Source of the DNA: Sva-07 sp963698565
GTDB taxonomy: Bacteria; Actinomycetota; Acidimicrobiia; Acidimicrobiales; Ilumatobacteraceae
Assembly (NCBI GenBank): GCA_963698565.1
Contig: CAVORH010000020.1
Coordinates: 238,317-302,316, forward strand
Length of the DNA stretch: 64,000 bases
Direction: 5' to 3'
The notes under the pieces are model-generated. The model was not told where the DNA came from. It worked only from the letters and a program-made list of their open reading frames with translations, and did not search any database. Each line of letters begins with the position of its first letter. Position 1 is the first letter of the stretch. Made by a program: the position numbers and the translations under genes. Positions 52,815 through 60,823 of this stretch are shown here, piece by piece.

Positions 52815-53843
52815 ATGTCGGGACCCTCCATTGCCGTCGGCATCATCGGCGCGTCCGGTTTCACCGGTGCCGAGCTGCTCCGCCTGGCTGCACTCCACCC
52901 GGCCTACGACGTCCGCCTGGCGACCGGTGACTCGATGGCGGGCCAGCGGGCCGCCTCGCTGTACCCGGCGCTCGAGGTCGCCTACCCGGACCTCGTGTTC
53001 AGCGCCTTCGACCCCTCGATGGTCAGCGGGCTCGACCTCGTGTTCCTCGGTCTCCCGCACGGGGCGTCGATGGAGCTGGCGCCGTCACTCGTCGGCGAGG
53101 TCGGGTGTGTCGTCGATCTCTCGGCCGCGTTCAGATTGCAGGACGCTGCGGCCTACCCCACGTACTACGGGTTCGAGCACACCCAACCCGCACTGCTCGC
53201 CGAGGCGGTGTTCGGGCTTCCGGAACTCCATCGCGCCGAGTTGCAGGGAGCGCGCCTCGTCGCCACGCCCGGCTGCCACGTCACAGCGGCGACCCTGGCG
53301 CTGCGGCCGCTCGTCGAGGCCGGTCTGATCGAGACGACCGGCGTGGTCGTCAACACGCTGACCGGCATCACCGGCGCCGGACGAGCGCCCACCGACACGA
53401 ACGTCTTCACCAACATCGACTCCAACGCGACTCCCTACGGGTTGCTGTCGCATCGCCACACTCCCGAGATGGAGCAGGAGATCGGCGCGCGATTGATCTT
53501 CACTCCGCACCTCGTGCCGATGAGTCGCGGCCTGCTCGCCACGTGCGCGGCGCCGGCGGCTGCGGGCTGCACCGACGCCGCCGTCGCCGATGCGATGCGG
53601 ACGTTCTACGCCGACGAGCCGTTCGTGGCCGTGCTCGACGCGCCCCCCGCCACCAAATCCGTGCTCGGATCGAATGCCGCCCACGTGTCGGCGCGATTCG
53701 ACGAGCGCACCAACACCGTGATCTCGATGTGTGCCATCGACAACTTGACCAAGGGCGCGTCGGGCGGGGCCGTCCAGGCCGCCAATGTCGCACTCGGCCT
53801 CGCCGAGACCGCCGGACTCCCCACGATCGGACTCGCACCGTGA
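52815..53843 (+). CDS. argC: N-acetyl-gamma-glutamyl-phosphate reductase
   Basis: Third step of arginine synthesis, reducing N-acetylglutamyl phosphate to the semialdehyde. The 342-residue protein starts VGIIGASGFTGAELLRLAALHP (NADP loop), has LGLPHGASMEL, the catalytic Cys in ATPGCHVTAATLALRPL, and TPHLVPMSRGLLATC. ATG 52815 is preferred from the promoter layout; ATG 52803 and 52809 are also in frame. It heads argC-argB-argD-argF-argR-argH. Confidence 0.96.
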   Translation: MSGPSIAVGIIGASGFTGAELLRLAALHPAYDVRLATGDSMAGQRAASLYPALEVAYPDLVFSAFDPSMVSGLDLVFLGLPHGASMELAPSLVGEVGCVVDLSAAFRLQDAAAYPTYYGFEHTQPALLAEAVFGLPELHRAELQGARLVATPGCHVTAATLALRPLVEAGLIETTGVVVNTLTGITGAGRAPTDTNVFTNIDSNATPYGLLSHRHTPEMEQEIGARLIFTPHLVPMSRGLLATCAAPAAAGCTDAAVADAMRTFYADEPFVAVLDAPPATKSVLGSNAAHVSARFDERTNTVISMCAIDNLTKGASGGAVQAANVALGLAETAGLPTIGLAP

Positions 53844-53853
53844 GCGCACAGCC

Positions 53854-54735
53854 ATGACCGAAGCAGCGTCACTCAAGGCGTCGGTCCTCGTCGAGGCACT
53901 GCCGTACATCCGGCGGTTCGCCGGCAAGACCGTGGTCGTCAAGTACGGCGGCAACGCGCTCGCCGGTACCTCCGACCACGATGCGCTCACCCTGTTCGCC
54001 GAGGACATCGTGTTGATGCGCCTCGTCGGGATGCGGCCGATCGTCGTCCACGGCGGTGGGCCGCAGATCTCGGAGCTGATGCAGCGTCTCGGCAAGGAGC
54101 CCGAGTTCGTCGACGGGCTCCGCGTCACCGATGCCGAGACGGTCGACATCGCCCGAATGGTGCTGAAGGGGCAGGTCAATCCCCAGCTCGTGGCAGCGAT
54201 CAACATCCACGGCCGGTTCGCCGTCGGGATCAGCGGCGTCGATGCCGGGCTGATCCGGGCAACGGCGCGTGACGCGAAGCTCGGCTTCGTCGGCGACGTC
54301 ACCGAGATCAACCCAGAGGTCATCCACGGGTTGATCGACGACGAGTTCATCCCCGTGATCGCCACGATCGGCAGCGACGAGACCGGCCAGGCCTACAACA
54401 TCAACGCCGACACCGTCGCGGGGGCGATCGCCGAGGCGATCGGCGCCGAGAAGCTCGTGTACCTGACCGACATCGAAGGGTTGCGCCGCGACGTGGCCGA
54501 TGCCGCGAGCCTGATCCGCCAGGTCACGGCCGACGAACTCGATCAGCTGGTGACCGACGGCGTCATCGCCGGCGGAATGATCCCCAAGGTGGCCAGCTGC
54601 ACCCACGCCGTGCGTCACGGCGTCCACCGTGCGCACATCCTCGACGGCCGCATCGCCCACGTGCTGCTGCTCGAGATCTTCACCGACGCGGGCATCGGAA
54701 CCATGATCATGAACCAACGGGAGACTGCCGCATGA
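53854..54735 (+). CDS. argB: Acetylglutamate kinase
   Basis: Phosphorylates N-acetylglutamate. The 293-residue protein has TVVVKYGGNALAG (phosphate loop), VVHGGGPQISELMQRLG, LVAAINIHGRFAVGISGVDAGL and YNINADTVAGAIAEAIGAEKLVYLTDIEG. An N-terminal helix (KASVLVEALPYIRRFAGK) of the arginine-inhibited hexameric type is present, so feedback inhibition is likely. It follows argC by ten bases, where other actinobacteria have argJ in between. Confidence 0.96.
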   Translation: MTEAASLKASVLVEALPYIRRFAGKTVVVKYGGNALAGTSDHDALTLFAEDIVLMRLVGMRPIVVHGGGPQISELMQRLGKEPEFVDGLRVTDAETVDIARMVLKGQVNPQLVAAINIHGRFAVGISGVDAGLIRATARDAKLGFVGDVTEINPEVIHGLIDDEFIPVIATIGSDETGQAYNINADTVAGAIAEAIGAEKLVYLTDIEGLRRDVADAASLIRQVTADELDQLVTDGVIAGGMIPKVASCTHAVRHGVHRAHILDGRIAHVLLLEIFTDAGIGTMIMNQRETAA

Positions 54736-55934
54736 GCCACGCCTTCGAGCACGCACCGATGGCCAACTGCCCCTTCATGCCGGTGTTCGGACCACCGGCG
54801 ATCATGTTCGAACGCGGGCGCGGTACCGAACTGTGGGACTCGAACGGCAAGCGGTACCTCGACTTCCTCGCCGGCATCGCCGTCGTGTCGCTCGGGCACT
54901 CCAACCCGGCGGTTGCCGAAGCCGTCGGTGACCAACTCGACACGCTGCTCCACGTCTCCAACTTCTTCGCCAACCCGGTTGCGACCGAGGCGGCGGTGAA
55001 GGTCAACGATCTGCTGCTCGACGCCACCGGCCACCGCGGGCAGATCTTCTTCACCAACTCCGGCGCCGAGTCGAACGAATGCGCCATCAAGCTGGCCCGC
55101 AAGCACGGTGGCCGGGGCCGCCACACGGTGGTCAGCGCGCTCGGGAGCTTCCACGGCCGGACGCTCGCCACGCTCGCCGCGACCGGACAGCCGGCGAAGC
55201 ACGAGCCCTTCGCCCCCATGCCGGACGGGTTCCGCCACGTCGCCTGGGGCGATCTCGACGCGATGCGCCAGGCGGTCGACGGTTCGGTCGCCGCCGTCCT
55301 GATCGAGCCGGTCCTCGGCGAGGGCGGCGTGCATCCAGCAACCGACGAGTACCTCCAGGGAATCCGCGAGATCTGCAACGAGACCGGAGCCCTGATGATG
55401 GTCGACGAGATCCAGACCGGGTTCGCCCGCACGGGCCGATGGTTCGGGTTCGAGCACGCCGGCGTCAGCCCCGACGTGGTCACGCTCGCGAAGGCGATGG
55501 GCAACGGCATGCCCGTCGGCGCCTGCTGGGCCCGCACCGAGGTCGCTGCGGTCTTCCAGCCTGGCGACCACGGGAGCACCTACTCCGGTACCGCGCTCGC
55601 CACCGCCGCTGTCAATGCCGTCATCGACGAGATGCAACGGATCGATGCGCCTGCGGTGGCCGAGCGACAGGGCCGCCGCATCGTCGACGGGCTCCGCAAC
55701 GTCAGCGGCGTGGCCGACATCCGCGGCCGTGGCCTGATGTTGGGAGTCGAACTGGCCGACGGCCTCGAGGCCAAGGCCGTGTACTCGGACCTCCTCGAGC
55801 GGGGGCTGATCGTCAACGCGGTCACGCCGACGACCCTGCGGCTGGTTCCGCCGATCACGGTGACCGACGCGGAGATCGACGAGGCGGTCGCCATGATCGC
55901 CGCATCGCTCGCCGCGAACGGAGCGGCGTCATGA
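54732..55934 (+). CDS. argD: Acetylornithine aminotransferase
   Basis: PLP enzyme converting N-acetylglutamate semialdehyde to N-acetylornithine. The 400-residue protein has FFTNSGAESNECAIKLARK, GSFHGRTLATLAATGQ, LMMVDEIQTGFARTGRWFGFEHAGV and the PLP Lys in VTLAKAMGNGMPVGACW. ATG overlaps the argB stop. Members sometimes also act on succinyl-ornithine or diaminopimelate precursors. Confidence 0.95.
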   Translation: MSHAFEHAPMANCPFMPVFGPPAIMFERGRGTELWDSNGKRYLDFLAGIAVVSLGHSNPAVAEAVGDQLDTLLHVSNFFANPVATEAAVKVNDLLLDATGHRGQIFFTNSGAESNECAIKLARKHGGRGRHTVVSALGSFHGRTLATLAATGQPAKHEPFAPMPDGFRHVAWGDLDAMRQAVDGSVAAVLIEPVLGEGGVHPATDEYLQGIREICNETGALMMVDEIQTGFARTGRWFGFEHAGVSPDVVTLAKAMGNGMPVGACWARTEVAAVFQPGDHGSTYSGTALATAAVNAVIDEMQRIDAPAVAERQGRRIVDGLRNVSGVADIRGRGLMLGVELADGLEAKAVYSDLLERGLIVNAVTPTTLRLVPPITVTDAEIDEAVAMIAASLAANGAAS

Positions 55935-56860
55935 CCCGCCACTTGCTCGACGTCACCGACTTCACGCCTCACGAGGTCCGCGAGATCCTGGCGTTGGCGC
56001 AACAGCCCATCGACTCGCTCGATCGCCCCCTCGCCGACCAGGGCGCGGCGCTGATCTTCGAGAAGCCGTCGAACCGCACCCGCCACTCGATGGAGATGGC
56101 GGTCGTCCAACTCGGGGGACATCCCGTCTACACACGTGGCGACGAGGTGGGTTTCGACACGCGTGAGCCGGTGGAAGACATCGCCCGGATCATGGAGGGG
56201 TACCACGCGTTGATCGCTGCTCGTGTCTTCGACCACTTGACGGTCACGCGCATGGCCGCTGTCGTCGACGTCCCGGTCGTCAACATGCTCTCCGACCACT
56301 CGCACCCGCTGCAGGCGTTCGCGGACGCACTCACGATGCAGCAGTGCCTGGGCGAGCTGTCGGGCAAGACCGTGGCGTATGTCGGCGACTTCAACAACGT
56401 GGCCCGCTCGCTGGCCGAGGTCTCCGCGATGCTCGGCATGCACATTCGCTTCGCGTGCCCGCACGGATTCGACGCACCCCTGGTCGAGCTGGAGCGCTTC
56501 GGCCTCCTCGGCGCCGCATCGGTCGAGCAGTCGACCCGCCCCGCCGACGCGGTCGAGGGCGCACACGCCGTGCACACCGACACCTGGGTGTCGATGGGCC
56601 AGGAAGCCGAGAAACAGCAGCGCCTCCAGCAGTTCGAGGGCTACACCGTCGACGACCAGATGATGGCGCTCGCCGACCCGGCGGCGGTCTTCATGCACTG
56701 CCTGCCCGCCTACCGCGGCATCGAGGTCGCCGCCGAGGTGATCGACGGTCCGCAATCGGTGGTGTTCCAGCAGGGGCACAACCGCCTCCATGCGGCCCGT
56801 GGCGCGATGGCGTTCCTGCTGGGCGTCCGACCCCATCCCGATCCCGTCGACCCCGTCTGA
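55931..56860 (+). CDS. argF: Ornithine carbamoyltransferase
   Basis: Makes citrulline from ornithine and carbamoyl phosphate. The 309-residue protein has the carbamoyl phosphate site FEKPSNRTRHSMEMAVVQLGG, DHSHPLQAFADALT, the ornithine motif TDTWVSMGQEAEK, and HCLPAYRGIEV with the active Cys. ATG overlaps the argD stop. It consumes the product of carAB, whose promoter has the same type of operator as argC. Confidence 0.96.
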   Translation: MTRHLLDVTDFTPHEVREILALAQQPIDSLDRPLADQGAALIFEKPSNRTRHSMEMAVVQLGGHPVYTRGDEVGFDTREPVEDIARIMEGYHALIAARVFDHLTVTRMAAVVDVPVVNMLSDHSHPLQAFADALTMQQCLGELSGKTVAYVGDFNNVARSLAEVSAMLGMHIRFACPHGFDAPLVELERFGLLGAASVEQSTRPADAVEGAHAVHTDTWVSMGQEAEKQQRLQQFEGYTVDDQMMALADPAAVFMHCLPAYRGIEVAAEVIDGPQSVVFQQGHNRLHAARGAMAFLLGVRPHPDPVDPV

Positions 56861-56867
56861 GCCGGCC

Positions 56868-57329
56868 ATGAGCAAAGTGCAACGCCAGACCACCATCAGC
56901 CGGCTGATCGGCGAACACGAGGTGACGAGCCAGCCACAGCTGATCGAACTGCTCGCCGAACACGGCATCGAGGCCACCCAGGCGACCGTGTCGCGCGATC
57001 TCGACGACATCGGGGCGGTCAAGGTGCGCGTCCCGAGCGGCAACACGGTGTACGCGATCCCCGAGTTCGCCCCCGACCGACTGGCGCCGCTCGACCAACT
57101 CCGTCGGGTGATGGGGGAGTGGGTCGCCGAGGTCGCCTGCTCCGGCAACATCGTCATCCTGCGCACGCCACCGGGCTGTGCCCACGTGGTCGCATCGGCG
57201 CTCGACCGCAGCCGCGTCGACGGTCTGCTGGGCACGGTCGCCGGCGACGACACGCTGATGTGCGTCGCCGCATCCACCGATGGCGGCACGCTGGCCGCCC
57301 ACCTCCGCGACCTCGCAGGACTGGACTGA
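56868..57329 (+). CDS. argR: Arginine repressor
   Basis: Arginine-dependent hexameric repressor. The 153-residue protein has an N-terminal winged helix with the signature LIELLAEHGIEATQATVSRDL. The C-terminal oligomerisation and arginine-binding domain includes LRTPPGCAHVVASALDR and GTVAGDDTLM with the paired Asp. It is the expected reader of the boxes at 15200 and 52780. ATG follows argF by seven bases; argG, next in mycobacteria, is absent. Confidence 0.96.
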   Translation: MSKVQRQTTISRLIGEHEVTSQPQLIELLAEHGIEATQATVSRDLDDIGAVKVRVPSGNTVYAIPEFAPDRLAPLDQLRRVMGEWVAEVACSGNIVILRTPPGCAHVVASALDRSRVDGLLGTVAGDDTLMCVAASTDGGTLAAHLRDLAGLD

Positions 57330-57330
57330 C

Positions 57331-58749
57331 ATGACCGACTCGCAGCATCCCGACCGATCCGGAGACGGCCAGACGCTCTGGCACGGCCGGTTTGCCGGAG
57401 GTCCCGCCGAGGCGTTGATGGCCTACACGGTGAGCCTGCCCTTCGACCGCACGATGTGGCGCGACGACATCGAGGGCTCAGCGGCTCACGTGCGCGGTCT
57501 GGCTCGCGTCGGCCTCTTGACCGGCGACGAGCGCGACTCGATCCTGGCAGCGCTCGACCAGGTCGGCGCCGAACTGGGTTCCGACACCTTCGTGTTCGTC
57601 GAGAGCGACGAGGACATCCACACCGCCGTCGAACGTCGCGTCACCGAACTCGCCGGGCCGGCGGGGGGCAAGCTCCACACGGCCCGCAGTCGAAACGATC
57701 AGGTCGCAACCGATCTGCGGCTCTGGTGCAGGCGCGAGCTGCTCGGCGTCGCCCGCTCGATCCACGACCTCCAGTCGGTGCTGCTCGATCGGGCGCTCGG
57801 CGCAGGCGACACGTACCTGCCTGGCTACACCCACCTCCAGCGGGCGCAGCCGGTCCTGCTCGCTCACCACCTGCTCGCCCACGGTTGGGCGTTCGCTCGT
57901 GATGTCGACCGGCTGCTCGCCACGATCGACCGTCTCGATGTGTCACCGCTCGGCGCCGGCGCGCTCGCCGGGTCGTCGCTGCCGATCGACCCTGTCGGCA
58001 ATGCTGCTGACCTGGGCTTTTCCGCGACGTTCGACAACAGCCTCGACGCGGTCAGCGATCGCGACTTCGTGGCCGAGGCCGTGTTCGACCTCGCACTCGT
58101 CGGGATCCACCTGTCCCGCATCGGCGAGGAGTGGGTGCTGTGGACCTCCGGTGAGTTCGGATTCGCCAAGCTCGACGACGGCTATGCGACCGGCTCGTCG
58201 ATGCTCCCGCAGAAGAAGAACCCGGACATCGCCGAGCTGGCCCGCGGCAAGAGCGGACGCCTGATCGGCAACCTGACCGGCCTCCTCGCAACGCTCAAGG
58301 GTTTGCCACTCGCCTACAACCGCGACCTGCAGGAGGACAAGGAGCCGCTGTTCGACTCGGTCGAACAGGTGACGCTCGCCGTCGCCGCGCTCACCGGGAT
58401 GATCGCCACGGCGACCTTCGTCCCCGAGGCGATGCAGGCGGCCGCCGACGAGGAGACGACCGCAGCGACCGACCTGGCGGAGTATCTCGTTCGCGCCGGC
58501 GTGCCGTTCCGTGAGGCGCATGCGATCGTGGGTGCACATGTCAGAGCGACGCTCGCAGGCGAGGGTTCGCTGCGCGACCTCGTCGCCGCGGATCCTCGGC
58601 TCGGCCCCGACGCTGCTGCGCTGGTGGGGCCGGGAGTGGGGGTGCGGATGCGGACGTCACGCGGGGCGGCCGGCCCGGAAGCTCTCCCGCTCCAGATCGA
58701 GTCGTACCGGGCCATGCTGGCTCGCGACCAGGAGCGCCTCGGGCTCTGA
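57331..58749 (+). CDS. argH: Argininosuccinate lyase
   Basis: Splits argininosuccinate into arginine and fumarate. The 472-residue protein starts with LWHGRFAGGPAEALMAYTVS, has EDIHTAVERRVTELAGPAGGKLHTARSRNDQVATDLRLW, YTHLQRAQPVLLAHHLLA, and the fumarase-superfamily signature GSSMLPQKKNPDIAEL. ATG starts one base after the argR stop. The argininosuccinate synthetase that makes its substrate must lie outside this window. Confidence 0.97.
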   Translation: MTDSQHPDRSGDGQTLWHGRFAGGPAEALMAYTVSLPFDRTMWRDDIEGSAAHVRGLARVGLLTGDERDSILAALDQVGAELGSDTFVFVESDEDIHTAVERRVTELAGPAGGKLHTARSRNDQVATDLRLWCRRELLGVARSIHDLQSVLLDRALGAGDTYLPGYTHLQRAQPVLLAHHLLAHGWAFARDVDRLLATIDRLDVSPLGAGALAGSSLPIDPVGNAADLGFSATFDNSLDAVSDRDFVAEAVFDLALVGIHLSRIGEEWVLWTSGEFGFAKLDDGYATGSSMLPQKKNPDIAELARGKSGRLIGNLTGLLATLKGLPLAYNRDLQEDKEPLFDSVEQVTLAVAALTGMIATATFVPEAMQAAADEETTAATDLAEYLVRAGVPFREAHAIVGAHVRATLAGEGSLRDLVAADPRLGPDAAALVGPGVGVRMRTSRGAAGPEALPLQIESYRAMLARDQERLGL

Positions 58750-59312
58750 GCGCCACGCCGCTCGACCACGCGTGGTTCGCGCGCGACGCCCCCGATGTGG
58801 CATCGGACCTGCTCGGCAAGCTGCTCGTCGTCGGCCGCGACGGCGAGGTGGTGAGCGGCCGGATCATCGAGACCGAGGCATACACACGCGATGACCCGGC
58901 CAGCCATTCCTTCAACGGACCGACGGCTCGCAACGCCGTGATGTTCGGCCCGGCCGGACGCCTCTACGTCTACCTCAGCTACGGAATCCACTGCTGCGCG
59001 AACATCGTCACCGGCGCCGATGGTGACGGCCAGGCGGTGCTGCTGCGAGCGGTGGCGCCGGTCGAGGGCCTTCACGTGATCCGCGGCCGGCGGCCGGGTC
59101 GACCGGATGCCGACTTGACCAACGGCCCGGGCAAGTTGTGCGCCGGCATGGGGATCTCGCTCGTCGACGACGGCTCCGACCTGACCCGACCCGATGGGCC
59201 GATTCGGATCGTCGACGACGGCTGCCCGGCCCCGAGCCACCTGGTGGCCGGACCGAGGATCGGGATCAGCAGGGCCACGGAGACGCCGTGGCGGTTCCGT
59301 GGCCGGTGGTGA
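58746..59312 (+). CDS. DNA-3-methyladenine glycosylase (Mpg/AAG type)
   Basis: Excises alkylated purines. The protein has LDHAWFARDAPDVASDLLGKLLVV, the catalytic Glu in GRIIETEAYTRDDPASHSF, MFGPAGRLYVYLSYGIH and LTNGPGKLCAGMGIS. The conserved N-terminal part lies upstream of the first conventional start (GTG 58797). No ATG, GTG or TTG is in frame before it. CTG 58746 overlaps the argH stop in the local four-base style (CTGA) and is taken as start, giving 188 residues. mpg next to tyrS is also the mycobacterial arrangement. Confidence 0.88.
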   Translation: MSATPLDHAWFARDAPDVASDLLGKLLVVGRDGEVVSGRIIETEAYTRDDPASHSFNGPTARNAVMFGPAGRLYVYLSYGIHCCANIVTGADGDGQAVLLRAVAPVEGLHVIRGRRPGRPDADLTNGPGKLCAGMGISLVDDGSDLTRPDGPIRIVDDGCPAPSHLVAGPRIGISRATETPWRFRGRW

Positions 59313-59318
59313 ACCCGC

Positions 59319-59594
59319 CTATGCGCCGAGGTACTTCAGGATGATCGGCACCGCGTCGTCGACGTTCAGAATGGGTCGGACGTCGAAGTCGAGCCATTCG
59401 GCGTAGGCCGTGACCGTCTCGTACACGACTGCCAGGTCGTTCTCGCTGGTGATGACCATGCCACCGCCGCCCGGATAGACGTAGTGGGCGATCGTTCCCG
59501 CCATCTCACCTCGTGCGCCGAACTCCTTCATGAGCGCAGCGGTGGAGTCCTTGGACACGGCCGACGGGGCGGTGGTGTAGTGAATGACGTACAT
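59319..59594 (-). CDS. DUF3303-like small protein
   Basis: A 91-residue protein of unknown function with a likely ferredoxin-like dimeric fold. It starts MYVIHYTTAPSAVSKD and ends with VVYETVTAYAEWLDFDVRPILNVDD, resembling DUF3303. It has a clear AGGAGGAACCC ribosome binding site. Upstream lies a perfect CRP-type palindrome at 59675-59696, so cAMP-type regulation is likely. Confidence 0.68.
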   Translation of the reverse strand: MYVIHYTTAPSAVSKDSTAALMKEFGARGEMAGTIAHYVYPGGGGMVITSENDLAVVYETVTAYAEWLDFDVRPILNVDDAVPIILKYLGA

Positions 59595-59674
59595 GGGTTC
59601 CTCCTGATTCGCGTGATGACCGGACGCCTGGTGACGCCGGCCCAGCAACTGACTACACGGCCGACAGAAGTGCT

Positions 59675-59696
59675 GTCTGTGATCCCGATCACAGAC
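59675..59696. promoter_or_regulatory. Perfect CRP/FNR-type palindrome TGTGA-N6-TCACA
   Basis: GTCTGTGATC (59675-59684) and GATCACAGAC (59687-59696) are a perfect 10-bp inverted repeat around CC. The core TGTGATCCCGATCACA matches the CRP consensus exactly. It lies 81-102 bases upstream of the DUF3303-like gene and 10 bases past the DUF2332 stop. It could alternatively be a terminator stem for DUF2332. Confidence 0.65.
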
Positions 59697-59705
59697 CGCG
59701 TCGAT

Positions 59706-60797
59706 TCAGCGCCAGTGGATCCAGAAGCCGTGGGGGTGGCACGTGGCGAGGTGCTGCACGGTCCGGTTCCCGTTGCGCCAACGGACCATCGACAGCACGG
59801 TGCGGTGCGGGTCCTTCGGGTCGGGTCCGGTCGGCAGCTCCGGGATCAGGGCGGGCGCTTCGGCGTAGACCCACGAGAGGTCGCGTTCGGCCCCGATCCG
59901 GTCGAGCTCGGCGAGGTAGGCGACTCGCTCGTCGGCCGTGAGGTAGTTGAGCACCCAGGAGTTGGTCACCACCGGGTGCGCGGACGATGCGACGCGCTCG
60001 ATGGCGGGTGCCAATGACGTGACCGCATCGCCGGCGAGCAGTTCGGGGGGCGCAGATCGCGCGATGCCGATGGCCTCGACGAGGCGATGGAACCGGTCGG
60101 CCTGGTCCGGCCACACGCATGCCTCCAACCAGCGGGCTTCGCCGTCGTCGGTCACGTCGATCGGTGAGCGATCGACCCCGCAGCGGCTGGCGATCGTCGG
60201 CATCGTCGACGGAATCGGGACGGCACCCGTGGTCGAGCACTCGAGCACCACCGGCGAGTCGTTGCCGATCGTCGACCAGGAGCCCTCCTGGTCGACGAAG
60301 CGATATTGGAACCGATCGAGGAGCAGGTTGAGGCCACCACTGGCACCGACGTCGAGGTGACCGAGCGGACCGACCTCGTCGGCGAGGATCCCGAAGGCCG
60401 GAAGCAGGAACGCACACCGGCCGACCTCGTTGGTCTGGGTGGTCCGAGTGGCGAGCAGTCGCTGCAGCTGGTCGGAATGGTGGTGTACGAATCGCTCGAA
60501 GGTCGGCATCAGCGAACGATCCGACGGCGACCGATGATCCGAGGTCACGTTCGGGTACCAGCGCGCCAGCGGATCGGTCGGATCGTCGAGCAGCAGGTCG
60601 TGAACCGCAGCGAACAGCAGGACGGGCATCCGCTGCGTGGCCGGGGCGTGGAGGAGGAGGCGGGAGAGCTCTCGATCGCGCGAGATGCCTGCCGCGAGCG
60701 CGGCGTAGAGCGGGGCTCGCCGGCGCGAGGTGATCGCGAAGTGCGCGAAGAGGCGGGAGAGCTCCGCGTCCGTGGCTTCCTCGACTCCGTCGGGCAC
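59706..60797 (-). CDS. DUF2332 family protein
   Basis: A 363-residue protein of a family common in actinobacteria and proteobacteria, function unknown. The segments APLYAALAAGISRDRELSRLL, PVLLFAAVHDLLLDDP, LGHLDVGASGGLNLLLDRFQYRF and SWVLNYLTADERVAYLAEL are characteristic. DVGASGGLNLL resembles a nucleotide or SAM-binding loop. GTG 60797 is chosen because TACTGT lies six bases upstream. Divergent from tyrS. Confidence 0.85.
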   Translation of the reverse strand: MPDGVEEATDAELSRLFAHFAITSRRRAPLYAALAAGISRDRELSRLLLHAPATQRMPVLLFAAVHDLLLDDPTDPLARWYPNVTSDHRSPSDRSLMPTFERFVHHHSDQLQRLLATRTTQTNEVGRCAFLLPAFGILADEVGPLGHLDVGASGGLNLLLDRFQYRFVDQEGSWSTIGNDSPVVLECSTTGAVPIPSTMPTIASRCGVDRSPIDVTDDGEARWLEACVWPDQADRFHRLVEAIGIARSAPPELLAGDAVTSLAPAIERVASSAHPVVTNSWVLNYLTADERVAYLAELDRIGAERDLSWVYAEAPALIPELPTGPDPKDPHRTVLSMVRWRNGNRTVQHLATCHPHGFWIHWR

Positions 60798-60803
60798 GAG
60801 GCG

Positions 60804-60813
60804 ACAGTACCCT
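60804..60813. promoter_or_regulatory. Shared symmetric -10 between tyrS and DUF2332
   Basis: ACAGTACCCT contains TACCCT on the plus strand (60808-60813, ten bases before the tyrS ATG) and TACTGT on the minus strand (60809-60804, six bases before GTG 60797), sharing the central TA. The same geometry is found at 50357-50366. Confidence 0.6.
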
Positions 60814-60823
60814 TGCGCTCCGT

